A stretch of 64,000 nucleotides of DNA. It comes from Bacteroidales bacterium UBA6117 (GTDB taxonomy: Bacteria; Bacteroidota; Bacteroidia; Bacteroidales; VadinHA17). The position numbers were made by a program, and so were the translations under genes. Under the pieces are notes generated by a model. The model ran no database searches. It worked only from the letters and a program-made list of their open reading frames with translations, and was not told where the DNA came from. Positions 37,001 to 45,380 of this stretch are shown here, piece after piece (the first letter of the stretch is position 1; each line of letters starts with the position of its first letter). The DNA is taken from assembly GCA_002428385.1 (NCBI GenBank), contig DIWB01000016.1, positions 30,741 through 94,740 on the forward strand, written 5' to 3'.

Positions 37001-37342
37001 TGTCTTCCAGTCCCCTTTGCCTTCCATACCGGATTTTTCAGTGATATCCTCAAATACCAGGTTTCCCTTGTTAAGGTACAATTTATTCGGGACCTGGCTG
37101 GCTGAGAAATAAAGGTCGGCCAATCCGTCATTATTTATATCACCGGCAGCGACACCGCCACCATTGTTAAAATAAAGGTACTGGATCATGTTGAACTGTT
37201 CGCTCTCGGTGATCTGGTTTGAGAACCCCACATTTGTTTCTTCAGGCGACAGGACAGTGAAAAGCTCAGGTGCTGATTGTTCTTCTTTCAAACAGCCTGA
37301 AAGAAGAAGAAAAATAAAAAGGAATAGATTGTATTGTTTCAT
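34016..37342 (-). CDS. Large FG-GAP/VCBS lipoprotein with ASPIC/UnbV domain
   Basis: The product is 1108 aa. Lipobox LLLSGC with Cys17. The first propeller starts with NNGGGVAAGDINNDGLADLYFSASQVPNKLYLNKGNLVFEDITEKSG and has many calcium loops: DVNADGLPDIYL, DYDLDGDLDMYL, DINNDGWPDIYI, DINNDGLLDVCV, DVDNDGLKDLFI, DLDNDGDLDLIT. A central ASPIC/UnbV module (AYGARVTLFYDGKTQVSEQ, LHFGLGKVKLIDSLLVRWPN) is followed by a second propeller set (DLNGDGLDDIFA, DFDNDGDIDLFV, DYDNDGDTDLIL, DLDNDGDMDLIG, DMDLNGVPDILL). This long architecture is frequent near SusCD loci in Bacteroidota; the role is unknown, but surface binding is plausible. Confidence 0.9.
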   Translation of the reverse strand: MKQYNLFLFIFLLLSGCLKEEQSAPELFTVLSPEETNVGFSNQITESEQFNMIQYLYFNNGGGVAAGDINNDGLADLYFSASQVPNKLYLNKGNLVFEDITEKSGMEGKGDWKTGVTMADVNADGLPDIYLCQVGNYKVIRGRNQLFINQGDLTFKDEAKEYGLDFQGFSTQSAFFDYDLDGDLDMYLLNHSVHTSRSYGASDLRFDHDSLAGDRLYRNEISEGRNHFTDVTSESGIFNSQIGYGLGVNICDINNDGWPDIYISNDFHEDDYFYINNGDGTFTDRFRELMKHTTRSSMGNDVGDINNDGLLDVCVLDMLPEEQDIRKQSGGEDDYELYNLKLGYGYGYQFVRNNLQLNLGDGMFSEIGRLSGIFATDWSWSPLLCDVDNDGLKDLFISNGIYRRANDLNYIKFLTENEFFSAEHNKNTPDSVLYNQMPLYPYYNYIFRNNGDLTFSDMSREWGSKTRTYSNGAAYADLDNDGDLDLITNNINENAFIYRNNASEQIENNFLTVALKGNDYNKLAYGARVTLFYDGKTQVSEQSPTRGFMSSSAGNLHFGLGKVKLIDSLLVRWPNLSEEVIKNVAVNNTIVLDAGNARKTSSSSGKPDERQKLVSKTSIPGIDFIHIENDHLDSRQELLVPHSLTSEGPALIVADLNGDGLDDIFAGGASEQVSVIFLQQADGTFIRSVTPAFIKDLFMEDVDAAAFDADGDNDNDLYIVRGGAGATLGDASLSDRLLINDGQGGMRESERGSLPFTANNGSCVAPCDFDNDGDIDLFVGSRSIPGAYGLSPNQMLLENDGKGNFTDVTEDRMKKLRRIGMVTDACWIDYDNDGDTDLILTGEWMKVTVLRNDNGNFSDQTRETGLEETTGWWNCIYPADLDNDGDMDLIGGNLGLNNVMKASVKEPVEMYLNDFDDNGTVDQIITAWQDGESYLVAMVDELKGQITGLDKKYPGYSAFAGKSAKDIFGRKAIRRSIKKKAVLFESCIFINNGDGTFKTVRLPIPAQTSPVRDIYVRDMDLNGVPDILLAGNDYTFKPNFGRQDASYGWCLLGQPDLSYKMPFPSVSGFAVDGDARRVVPIVVAGKQYILAGVNNGDLNIFECLRKAN

Positions 37343-37862
37343 TTCTGCTTATTTCTGGTGTATATGTTTAGTAATATAATGAAATGGAGCAATACACCGG
37401 ATTTTGGATTTCTTTGTCTTTTAGAACCGGCATCAAAAATAACATTTTGACTAAGATGTTTCAGGGAATTTTTTTTTAATCTTTTCTTCTTTTTTTTAAT
37501 TAACTCAAGTTGCTGGCTAAAACATTATACAACAAAGGCGTACGATCTCAAAAACGACAGATTTCAACGTGTTGCCCCGGGTTTTCAACCTTTGGGGAGT
37601 GTTTTGATTGGGTAAATATGAGGTCGATCAATTTTATGCTGTAAATTATTAACAATGAGCTAAATGAGCGTGTTTATTACTTGGTAAAAATAGAATAATC
37701 CTCCAGATTAAGGTCAGCAAACCAATAAAACCTGGTGATCCCGGCTAAGCGCTGTCGAGGGAGGATATTGAAAAAGCAGGGGCGAAGAGGAATCTTACCG
37801 CACACCGCATACCGCACACCGCATAACCAGCAACTCAGCTATAAACCCTAAAATAAAACTGC
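37343..37862. other. Intergenic region with a dispersed 36-bp repeat and a heptad array
   Basis: 520 bp without a gene. The first 300 bp are AT-rich with T-tracts (around 37465-37500). A 36-bp segment at 37759-37794 matches 47775-47810 with about three differences. A heptad array (37798-37838) follows directly and ends next to the DAHP synthase stop. An exact minus-strand TAnnTTTG box occurs at 37434-37441 for the FG-GAP gene, but no -33 element was found. Confidence 0.6.
37798..37838 (+). repeat. Heptanucleotide tandem array (CCGCAYA type)
   Basis: Steps of seven give CCGCACA, CCGCATA, CCGCACA, CCGCATA, then ACCAGCA and ACTCAGC. The alternation of two units and the final shift to an AACCAGC-like unit match the other arrays in this window. 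Confidence 0.85.
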
Positions 37863-38723
37863 TTACACAACTTCCCTTCCTATTGCCGCTGCCACTTTTT
37901 TGATACTTGTCATCAGCAGGCTGAAATCATCGGGATCGAGCGACTGATATCCGTCGCACAGGGCTTCATCAGGTTTGTAATGCACCTCCATTATAAGGCC
38001 GTCGGCTCCGGCGGCAACAGCTGCACGTGCCATTGGTGGGACCATCCAGCTGTGACCTGTGCCGTGGCTAGGGTCGACTATTACCGGTAGGTGCGACATG
38101 TGCTTGAGCATCGGGACGGCGCTTAGATCGAGGGTATTCCTGGTGGTCGGTTCAAAAGTGCGGATTTCCCGTTCACAAAGTATGATCTGATCATTGCCCT
38201 GACTTAGTATATACTCCGCTGCAAGCAGGAATTCCTCGATAGTTGCCATCATACCCCTTTTCAGAAGAATGGGTTTATGAGTCAGGCCGACCTCTTTCAG
38301 CAGAGGATAGTTCTGCATATTGCGCGAACCAACCTGGAGCATATCGGCTTGCCCTGCAACAAATTCAACCTGGCGGGTATCCATTACCTCTGTTACGAAA
38401 GGTATACCGGTCTCACGGCTTATTTCCCTGAGCATCAGTATTCCTTCCTGCCCCAGTCCCTGAAAATTATAGGGCGACGACCTGGGCTTGAATGCTCCGC
38501 CCCTGAGCATGGAGGCTCCTCCTGCTTTCACAATTCTTGCTGTCTCGGAAAGCTGTTCGCGGTTCTCAACTGCACAGGGTCCGGCAATAATTACCACTTC
38601 ACTGCTTCCGAAGGTTATTCCTCCGGCAGTGACCTTTGTGGGATAGGATTTTGACTTCCTGTTCACAAGAGGCGGGATGGAACATCCTGCACCAGGGGAA
38701 TCATTGTAAAAGTCACCAGCCAT
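37863..38723 (-). CDS. 3-deoxy-7-phosphoheptulonate (DAHP) synthase, type I-beta, second copy
   Basis: The product is 286 aa. It has the same motif order as 17128-18009: VVIIAGPCAVENREQL, LRGGAFKPRSSPYNFQG, VMDTRQVEFVAGQADMLQVGSRNMQN, LLKRGMMATIEEFLLAAEYI, CEREIRTFEPTTRNTLD, VIVDPSHGTGHSWMV. It is stand-alone, without a chorismate-mutase or ACT domain. It is a clear paralogue of the cluster copy. It has no partner gene on its strand and could be the housekeeping enzyme, while the other belongs to the 18-kb cluster; the reverse cannot be excluded. An exact TAnnTTTG box on the minus strand (38749-38756) lies 26 nt before the start, without a good -33. Confidence 0.93.
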   Translation of the reverse strand: MAGDFYNDSPGAGCSIPPLVNRKSKSYPTKVTAGGITFGSSEVVIIAGPCAVENREQLSETARIVKAGGASMLRGGAFKPRSSPYNFQGLGQEGILMLREISRETGIPFVTEVMDTRQVEFVAGQADMLQVGSRNMQNYPLLKEVGLTHKPILLKRGMMATIEEFLLAAEYILSQGNDQIILCEREIRTFEPTTRNTLDLSAVPMLKHMSHLPVIVDPSHGTGHSWMVPPMARAAVAAGADGLIMEVHYKPDEALCDGYQSLDPDDFSLLMTSIKKVAAAIGREVV

Positions 38724-39112
38724 AAATTCTTCATAAAATCAGGGATTGCAAAATTACTATTTATTCCGGAATTATTAAAAATTATAGCTCTCTAAACCTT
38801 TCGGTGCTGATTCATGATACCTCAGCTACTTTACAAATGACAGTTTACAATATGTATTTTATCCCATATGTTGTTATTTGTGATTTTTTTCATATATTTA
38901 AGGAATTATATGTAACTTTTATTCTTCAAATCTGTCCTTTTAAACTAACCTAAAACCTCGGCCATGAAAACAATCAATTCCTCCTGATCAATCTCCGGAT
39001 AATGCACTTATGTTGCATTTATTCCACTAACAGATTGATTTTTAAATCATAATCTCTTAAGGCTGGTTATGATAAACATTATCTTTTACTTAATATCTAA
39101 TTTATTAATCTT
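38724..39112. other. Divergent intergenic region, AT-rich, nothing recognised
   Basis: 389 bp between the DAHP synthase (minus) and SusC pair 2 (plus). No gene, no hairpin of note and no strong promoter pair seen; near matches to the -7 box (TAACTTTT, TATCTTTT) occur on the plus strand. Confidence 0.4.
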
Positions 39113-42100
39113 ATGACAAAAAATCAAAAGGTATTTGACTTCCTGTGCCCTATCCTGAATCATACAGGATCAGGCCTGAAGCAGATAACAATCCTGTTAA
39201 TGATGTGGATACTACTGACTCCATCCGCCAATGCCGGGAGTATCCCTTCTGACGATCCGCAACGGATTACTGTCACGGGTCGTGTCACCGACAATACCGG
39301 GGCTGCTCTTCCCGGTGTTAACGTTATTGAAAAAGGAACGACCAACGGGGCAATTACGACTGTCGACGGGGGTTACACTCTGACGGTAGCGTCTTCCGCC
39401 TCGGTGCTTTCTTTTTCATTTGTGGGTTATACAACCCAGGAAATTACAGTAGGCAATCAGACCTCAATTAGTGTTGTCCTGGCCGAAACCGTGTCCACAC
39501 TCGATGAGATTGTGGTTGTAGGTTATACCACCCAGGTGAGGAAGAACCTTTCGGGTTCCATCTCAACTGTTCAGGAGGATGCACTTCAGATTGCGGTACC
39601 GGCTCCTTCCGTGATGTCGCGTCTTCAGGGCCAGGCATCAGGAGTGACTGTAAGTTCTGCAAACCGTCCGGGTGGTGATGCAATTATAAGGATCCGCGGT
39701 GTCGGAACAATAAACAACTCAGAACCATTATACGTAATCGACGGCGTACCAACCGGTACCGGTAATAATATCAGTTCAAACGACATTGAATCGATATCGA
39801 TCCTTAAAGATGCTGCATCAGCCGCCATTTACGGCGCCAGGGGTGCAAACGGTGTTATTATAATCACTACCAAACGCGGCCGTGCCGGCCAGGAAGCCAA
39901 CATTGACTTCAATTTCAGAACAGGAATGCACTTGAGTGCAAACCAGTACGATCTCCTCAATACACAGGAATATGCCGAGGCAGTATGGCTCTCTTACAAG
40001 AACAGGGGAGTTACACCAAATCATGCTCAATACGGAACAGGAGCATCTCCGGTAATCCCTGATTATACCCTGCCTGCAGGGAAGATGGAGGGAGATCCTG
40101 CAGTTAATCCGGCACTTTACAGTTATCCCGACTACCAGATATATAAAGCAAATAAAGAAGGTACCAACTGGTATGATGAGATATATCAGAAAGGTGTTAC
40201 TCAGGAGTATGACCTTTCAGTCCGTGGGGGCGGGAACAGGTCAACTTATGCCTTCTCGGGTAATTATCTGAATGAAAACGGATTGCTGATCCATACAAAT
40301 TTCAAGAGGTATACTTTCAGGGTCAATTCAGATGTTCAGGTAAATAGCTGGTTCAAAGCCGGTCAGTCATTGCAGGCTATTTATATAAATGAACATGGCA
40401 ACCTTTCGCAAAATGGCGAAGGCGCTCCAATATCAAATGCCTATCGTGCACAGCCTATCAGCCCGGTATACGATATCCAGAACAACTTTGCAGGATCGAG
40501 AGCTCCCGAAATGGGTAATTTCGGCAACCCTGTGGCTGATCTTTACCGTTCCAGGAATAATGAAGGTCAGTGGGCAAGGGCGCTCGGTAACTTCTATGGG
40601 GAGTTTACAATTTTAAAAGGGCTCACCGCCAAGAGTTTGTTTGGTTACAACTTCGGACAATGGAATTATAAAGGTTACACAATTCCGAACTTTGAACATT
40701 CAGAGCCCAACAAAGTTAACGGGCATAATGCCAGTTCAAATTTTGGTTTGCAGTGGAACTGGACCAATACAATCAACTACATTGCAACAATTGCCAACGA
40801 TCACAAAATCAATGTAGTTCTTGGTACTGAAGCCATTGAAAGCAAGGATGAAAATTTGGGTGCAAGCAGGAGCCAGTATTTTTCAGAGGATCCCAGTTAC
40901 ATGTGGCTCAATTCCGGTGAGATCAATAAGGATAATTACGGATCAGGTTCATCATGGTCATTGTTTTCGTTATTCGGACGTGTGAACTATGACTACAAGG
41001 GAAGATATCTTGTGGAGGGGACCATTCGCCGTGACGGTTCATCACGGTTTGGTTCAAACAACCGCTATGGTGTATTCCCCGCTGCATCAATAGGATGGAC
41101 AATCACGGAAGAGGATTTCATGCAGGGCATAGGCTGGCTTAACTTCCTCAAGATGAGAGCAGGATGGGGTATGTCTGGTAATGACAGGATAGGTAACTAT
41201 AACTCCTATACCACGTATGCATCAAATAACTATACGGCCGCATACGCACTGGATGGTTCAAACTCGGCAGCTTCAACAGGATTCCAGCCATCAGCCCTCG
41301 GTAACCCTGATGTTACATGGGAAACAACCACCACAATGAACGTGGGCCTTGATGCTATGCTGATAAACAACAATATGACCTTTGCTTTTGACTTGTGGCA
41401 AAGGAATACAAGCGACATGCTTTTCCAGCAGCCGATACCGAACGTTGTTGGTCTTGCATCGCCTCCCTATATAAACATTGCCGAAATGAAGAACACGGGT
41501 TTTGACCTGGAACTTGGTTACAGGAATACAGGTCTTGATGGCAAATTCAGGTATAATCTGAAATTAACACTCTCACATTATACCAATGAGATCACAAAAC
41601 TTGCCCCGGGAGTTAACTATATAGGAGGAACTTCCGAACGTCAGGTTGAATATTCCCGCGCTTATGTAGGTTCAGCATTTCCGGAATTCTATGGATATGA
41701 AGTGGAAGGTATTTTCCAGAATGCCACTGAAGCTGCTGCTCATCCGGCTTTTGGGAACACCTCTTACAATGCTCCCGGACATTTCAAATACAAGAACCAG
41801 CTGACAATTGACTCCGACGGAGATGGAGTGATGGATGAAAGCGATGATGTCATCACACCTGCCGACATGACATTCATTGGCAACCCTCATCCTGATCTTA
41901 CCGGAGGTCTGAACATTGACCTCGGCTATGGCAATTTCGACCTGAATATGTTCTTCTATGGCAGCTATGGGAATGAAATCATCAACTATGTTACCAGGTG
42001 GATTGATTATGGTCAGTTCAACGGCGGATTAAGCAAGAATGCCCTTTACAAGACATGGGGCAGCCCGTATCTTGATAATAATGCAGATGCTACACTTCCG

Positions 42101-42391
42101 ATGCTCGACCAGAATTCCAACTCACAGAACTCAAACTCGGCTTTCGTCGAGGATGGTTCATTCCTGAGATTCAAGACTCTCCGGCTTGGCTACACCATTC
42201 CGAAAGATTTTGTCAGCAAGGCTCAGATAAGAAGCGTAAACCTTTATGTACAGCTGACGAATCTTTTCACCCTTACCAATTACAGCGGACTTGATCCTGA
42301 ACTCTACAGATCCGGCACAGGGATGGGGCTTGATAACGGCTCATGGCCGACATCCAAACAGCTTATGTTCGGAATCAGCCTTGGTTTATAA
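39113..42391 (+). CDS. SusC/RagA-family TonB-dependent transporter (pair 2)
   Basis: The product is 1092 aa. An N-terminal hydrophobic signal (QITILLMMWILLTPSANAG) is followed by the regulatory-like domain (VTGRVTDNTGAALPGVNVIEKGTTNGAITTVDGGYTLTV). Then come STLDEIVVVGYTTQVRKNLSGS and the plug (IRIRGVGTINNSEPLYVIDGVPTG, IESISILKDAASAAIYGARGANGVIIITTKRG). The barrel includes a calcium-like insert DSDGDGVMDESDD near residue 903 and ends with GLDPELYRSGTGMGLDNGSWPTSKQLMFGISLGL. It is closely related to SusC of pair 3 (53769-57017), whose end reads almost the same. SusD follows 34 nt later. Confidence 0.95.
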   Translation: MTKNQKVFDFLCPILNHTGSGLKQITILLMMWILLTPSANAGSIPSDDPQRITVTGRVTDNTGAALPGVNVIEKGTTNGAITTVDGGYTLTVASSASVLSFSFVGYTTQEITVGNQTSISVVLAETVSTLDEIVVVGYTTQVRKNLSGSISTVQEDALQIAVPAPSVMSRLQGQASGVTVSSANRPGGDAIIRIRGVGTINNSEPLYVIDGVPTGTGNNISSNDIESISILKDAASAAIYGARGANGVIIITTKRGRAGQEANIDFNFRTGMHLSANQYDLLNTQEYAEAVWLSYKNRGVTPNHAQYGTGASPVIPDYTLPAGKMEGDPAVNPALYSYPDYQIYKANKEGTNWYDEIYQKGVTQEYDLSVRGGGNRSTYAFSGNYLNENGLLIHTNFKRYTFRVNSDVQVNSWFKAGQSLQAIYINEHGNLSQNGEGAPISNAYRAQPISPVYDIQNNFAGSRAPEMGNFGNPVADLYRSRNNEGQWARALGNFYGEFTILKGLTAKSLFGYNFGQWNYKGYTIPNFEHSEPNKVNGHNASSNFGLQWNWTNTINYIATIANDHKINVVLGTEAIESKDENLGASRSQYFSEDPSYMWLNSGEINKDNYGSGSSWSLFSLFGRVNYDYKGRYLVEGTIRRDGSSRFGSNNRYGVFPAASIGWTITEEDFMQGIGWLNFLKMRAGWGMSGNDRIGNYNSYTTYASNNYTAAYALDGSNSAASTGFQPSALGNPDVTWETTTTMNVGLDAMLINNNMTFAFDLWQRNTSDMLFQQPIPNVVGLASPPYINIAEMKNTGFDLELGYRNTGLDGKFRYNLKLTLSHYTNEITKLAPGVNYIGGTSERQVEYSRAYVGSAFPEFYGYEVEGIFQNATEAAAHPAFGNTSYNAPGHFKYKNQLTIDSDGDGVMDESDDVITPADMTFIGNPHPDLTGGLNIDLGYGNFDLNMFFYGSYGNEIINYVTRWIDYGQFNGGLSKNALYKTWGSPYLDNNADATLPMLDQNSNSQNSNSAFVEDGSFLRFKTLRLGYTIPKDFVSKAQIRSVNLYVQLTNLFTLTNYSGLDPELYRSGTGMGLDNGSWPTSKQLMFGISLGL

Positions 42392-42425
42392 TGATTAATA
42401 ATTATAACATAAACACTGGAACAAT

Positions 42426-44249
42426 ATGAAAAAACTATCAATTATACTGGCTGCATTTCTTCTTATAGCCATGTTCTATTCCTGCTCGGAAGAATTTCTG
42501 ACAAAGACTCCACAGGGAGCAACATCAGAGAATGTCTTTTATTCCGAGAAGGGTATTGATGCGCTGGTAACCGGAACATACGGGATGGTTAAAGGAAGCG
42601 CTCTCTGGACTGTTTCGTGGGGTGCATCCATTACAAACTGGACCTACGGATCGGTTGCCTCAGACGATGCCTACAAGGGTTCGGAAATCACCGACCAGGT
42701 TCCCGTCAATGAGATTGAACGATGGGAAGTAGTTACAAACAACGGCTATCCTGCCGATAAGTGGAGGCTCTGCCTTGGAATGGGAGTCGACCGTGCCAAT
42801 AAAACCCTCAGGGTAATTCAGAAAACCCTGGACGACGGGATAATTTCAGCAGAAGTTGCTGACAGGTACAGGTCTGAAGTACGATTCCTCAGAGGTCTCT
42901 TTTATTTTGAAGCATGGCTGGTATTCGGAGATTATATTCCGATAATCGATGAGACTGTGGAGGATCCTGCATCTGTTTCAAATCAAAATGCCGAGGGAGC
43001 TGTACTGAATTTTATCGTTGCCGACATGGAATATGCAGCCGGGATACTTCCTGCTACACAGGCACAGCCGGGCCGTCCGACAAAGTGGGCCGCAAAGGCC
43101 ATTGCTGCAAGAGCTTACCTGCAGGAGCTGAAGTATGCCGAGGCAAAACCGCTTCTGAATGATATTATCACCAGCGGGCAGTTCTCATTAATGCCTAACT
43201 TCATCGATAACTTCAATATTGAAACCGAGAATAACAAAGAGTCGATCTTCGAGATCCAGGCAAATGTCAACGACATTAATGAATCACTGAATGCTGAGAT
43301 GGGTATCGGTCTTAACTGGCCTCATGGAGGCGACATAGGGATGTGCTGCGGTTTCCACCAGCCGTCGCAGAACCTTGTCAATGCCTATAAGGTTGATAAC
43401 AACGGACTGCCCCTTTTCGACACCTTCAATGATGTAGATCTTGCAAATGATCAGGGGATATCATCCGATCAACCTTTCACTCCTGCAGCCGATGAGCTTG
43501 ATCCGCGTCTCGACTGGACCGTGAGTCGGAGGGGAATTCCCTACAAGGACTGGGGGATCAACCGCGGAAGCAACTGGATCCGCAAACAATCAGAAGGCGG
43601 CCCTTATCTCCCGACGCCAAAAGTATTCTTCAAGAAGTCGCAACGTTACACACTGTCCACAACCACAGGATGGCAGACCGGTATCAATGCAAATAACTTC
43701 CGCTATATCCGGTACTCCCACATCCTGCTTTGGAGAGCTGAAATTGCAGCTTTTGAAAACGACCTTGTAACAGCCAGGGATTATGTGAACCAGATTCGCG
43801 ACAGGGCTGACAATCAGGTTGTCATGGGCAGGGTTACTATTACGACCCTTCCCGTATCGGTCTATCCATGGGGCGAAGGAACCTCCGATGCCGACTATTT
43901 GACAGGCGGAGCAGTCGACTGGACGCAGCCAGCCGCAAACTACAAGATCGGACAGTATCCTCCGTTCGCATCCAAGGAAGAAGCCATGAGAGCAGTTCAG
44001 TGGGAGCAGAGACTTGAGTTCGCAACTGAAGGAAGACGTTTCTTCGACCTCAGGCGCTGGGATGAGCTTCCTGCCGGTATGAGAGTTGATATGGCCGCAA
44101 CCCTGAATGCATTCCAGCAGGGTGACTTGAGAATCAGACCGTTCATGAATGGTGCAAGCTTTGAGAACAAGGATAAATTTATGCCTGTGCCGCAAGGTCA
44201 GCTCGACCTGCAGAAGGGTGTGCTTGTTCAGAATCCTGATTATCTGTAA
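42426..44249 (+). CDS. SusD/RagB-family outer-membrane lipoprotein (pair 2)
   Basis: The product is 607 aa with lipidated Cys20 in FYSC, followed by SEEFLTKTPQGATSENVFYSEKGIDALVTGTYGMV. Helical repeats (RSEVRFLRGLFYFEAWLVFGDYIPII; PTKWAAKAIAARAYLQELKYAEAKPLLNDII) and the RagB end (AVQWEQRLEFATEGRRFFDLRRWDELPAG ... FMPVPQGQLDLQKGVLVQNPDYL) are all present. It is paralogous to SusD of pair 3. Its last 239 bases are duplicated at 45093-45331 beyond an insertion. A bidirectional terminator lies 23 nt downstream. Confidence 0.95.
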   Translation: MKKLSIILAAFLLIAMFYSCSEEFLTKTPQGATSENVFYSEKGIDALVTGTYGMVKGSALWTVSWGASITNWTYGSVASDDAYKGSEITDQVPVNEIERWEVVTNNGYPADKWRLCLGMGVDRANKTLRVIQKTLDDGIISAEVADRYRSEVRFLRGLFYFEAWLVFGDYIPIIDETVEDPASVSNQNAEGAVLNFIVADMEYAAGILPATQAQPGRPTKWAAKAIAARAYLQELKYAEAKPLLNDIITSGQFSLMPNFIDNFNIETENNKESIFEIQANVNDINESLNAEMGIGLNWPHGGDIGMCCGFHQPSQNLVNAYKVDNNGLPLFDTFNDVDLANDQGISSDQPFTPAADELDPRLDWTVSRRGIPYKDWGINRGSNWIRKQSEGGPYLPTPKVFFKKSQRYTLSTTTGWQTGINANNFRYIRYSHILLWRAEIAAFENDLVTARDYVNQIRDRADNQVVMGRVTITTLPVSVYPWGEGTSDADYLTGGAVDWTQPAANYKIGQYPPFASKEEAMRAVQWEQRLEFATEGRRFFDLRRWDELPAGMRVDMAATLNAFQQGDLRIRPFMNGASFENKDKFMPVPQGQLDLQKGVLVQNPDYL

Positions 44250-44271
44250 GGGTTATCTGCTTATACAAAGT

Positions 44272-44295
44272 AAAAGGGGCCGGATGGCCCCTTTT
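44272..44295. terminator. Bidirectional terminator after SusD pair 2 (copy 1)
   Basis: AAAAGGGGCC-GGAT-GGCCCCTTTT followed by more T on the plus strand and preceded by A on the same strand, so it can end transcription from both sides. It sits between convergent genes. An almost identical copy is at 45354-45377. Confidence 0.85.
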
Positions 44296-44297
44296 TT

Positions 44298-44549
44298 TTA
44301 TTCTTCCTTTTCCAGATTTCCATTATTCCACCGGTACCTTACAACCTCCCGGCACTCGTCACAGCCAAAGCCTGGTGAATCGGGAGAAACCGTCGACACT
44401 TCGGCAACTATCTTTCTGTTCTTAATATCGTGCACGGAAAAAATATCGCTGACTGTCTTTGCCACCGCGAAGGTATCTGCCGAAGCCATTAATATCATGT
44501 CCTGACTTGTGACGCTCTGGAAAATTAGTGCGGTTTCATTTTTTAACAT
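44298..44549 (-). pseudogene. 3' fragment of the convergent lipoprotein gene (duplicate of 45381-45908)
   Basis: From 44298 to about 44498 this frame is nearly identical to the last 66 codons of the intact lipoprotein gene at 45381-45908 (ADTFAVAKTVSDIFSV ... RYRWNNGNLEKEE). Upstream of 44498 the match ends abruptly at the terminal inverted repeat of the insertion, and the remaining codons (MLKNETALIFQSVTSQDM) come from that element. It has lost the signal peptide and two thirds of the protein. Confidence 0.9.
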
Positions 44550-45093
44550 ATTGACTTTAACCGCACTAACACCAATTTTTGTTCTGTATACGTGAGAGCA
44601 TTACCATGGATACCTTAATGCGTCTTCACCCTCCTGCCGAATTAATAATCAGTCATCTGGCACAATTAATGTAAAAGTGGATACTTCGACCAGGATGAGA
44701 TCCCTCGCCTGAGTGGTCCTTGATTACTCTTTTTCCGCGTTGATTGTCTTCCATATGGGGATAGCCTCCATTAACCAATATCAACCGGCGAGGGATGACA
44801 AGCACACTGGGGGTGTTAGGGGGTGAGGCCGCGGCGAGAGAGAAAACTTTCAGAAAAAAAGACAATTACATCACTCGCCGCGGCCTCACCCCCCATGACA
44901 CCCATGCACCATGTCATCCCGCATCCCGGCTGAAAAGTAATAACGAAGCGATCAATTCAAAAAAATTGTCAGGGATAATAGCATGTTCAAAAACCAGGGG
45001 ATGCGGGATCTCCTGAACAGGCACTGTATATCCAAAGCAAGTCTTTTGACGAAATTACCCGGCAGCGCACCGCACTAATTGTCACAAGTCAGG
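44501..45093. mobile_element. MITE-like insertion of about 590 bp with terminal inverted repeats and nested palindromes
   Basis: The ends are CCTGACTTGTGAC (44501-44513) and GTCACAAGTCAGG (45081-45093), exact 13-bp inverted repeats. A second matched block lies inside them: ATTAGTGCGGT (44524-44534) and ACCGCACTAAT (45069-45079). The left end has 10 extra bases between the two blocks and a further inverted copy AACCGCACTAA at 44559-44569. The centre holds a 20-bp stem GGGGGTGAGGCCGCGGCGAG (44819-44838) with its complement (44874-44893), loop 35. Around it are CCCTCGCC/GGCGAGGG and ATCCCGCATCCC/GGGATGCGGGAT pairs. No transposase frame is recognisable, so it looks non-autonomous. It is flanked by 490-bp direct duplications rather than a short target repeat. 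Confidence 0.65.
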
Positions 45094-45331
45094 ACTGGAG
45101 TTCGCAACAGAAGGAAGACGTTTCTTCGACCTCAGGCGCTGGGATGAGCTTCCTGCCGGTATGAGAGTTGATATGGCCGCAACCCTGAATGCATTCCAGC
45201 AGGGTGACTTGAGAATCAGACCGTTCATGAATGGTGCAAGCTTTGAGAACAAGGATAAATTTATGCCTGTGCCGCAGGGTCAGCTCGACCTGCAGAAGGG
45301 TGTGCTTGTTCAGAATCGTGATTATCTGTAA
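45093..45331 (+). pseudogene. Duplicated 3' end of SusD pair 2
   Basis: Bases 45093-45331 repeat 44011-44249 with a constant offset of 1082 and only a few changes. For example, the terminal NPDYL has become NRDYL, and GCCGCAAGG has become GCCGCAGGG. There is no start codon or N-terminal part, so nothing functional is encoded. It carries the terminator copy and runs into the intact convergent lipoprotein gene. Confidence 0.92.
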
Positions 45332-45353
45332 GGGTTATCTGCTTATACAAAGT

Positions 45354-45377
45354 AAAAGGGGCCGGATGGCCCCTTTT
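45354..45377. terminator. Bidirectional terminator (copy 2)
   Basis: Same hairpin as at 44272-44295 (AAAAGGGGCC-GGAT-GGCCCCTTTT) with one extra T in the tract. It ends the lipoprotein gene on the minus strand. Confidence 0.85.
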
Positions 45378-45380
45378 TTT

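Noticed and set aside
43590..44195. 201-codon minus-strand frame opposite SusD pair 2
   Set aside because: Shadow frame of a conserved SusD coding sequence.
44653..45016. Short frames inside the 590-bp element as a possible transposase
   Set aside because: Both are about 70 codons, consist of translated palindromes, and have no DDE or HUH motif.
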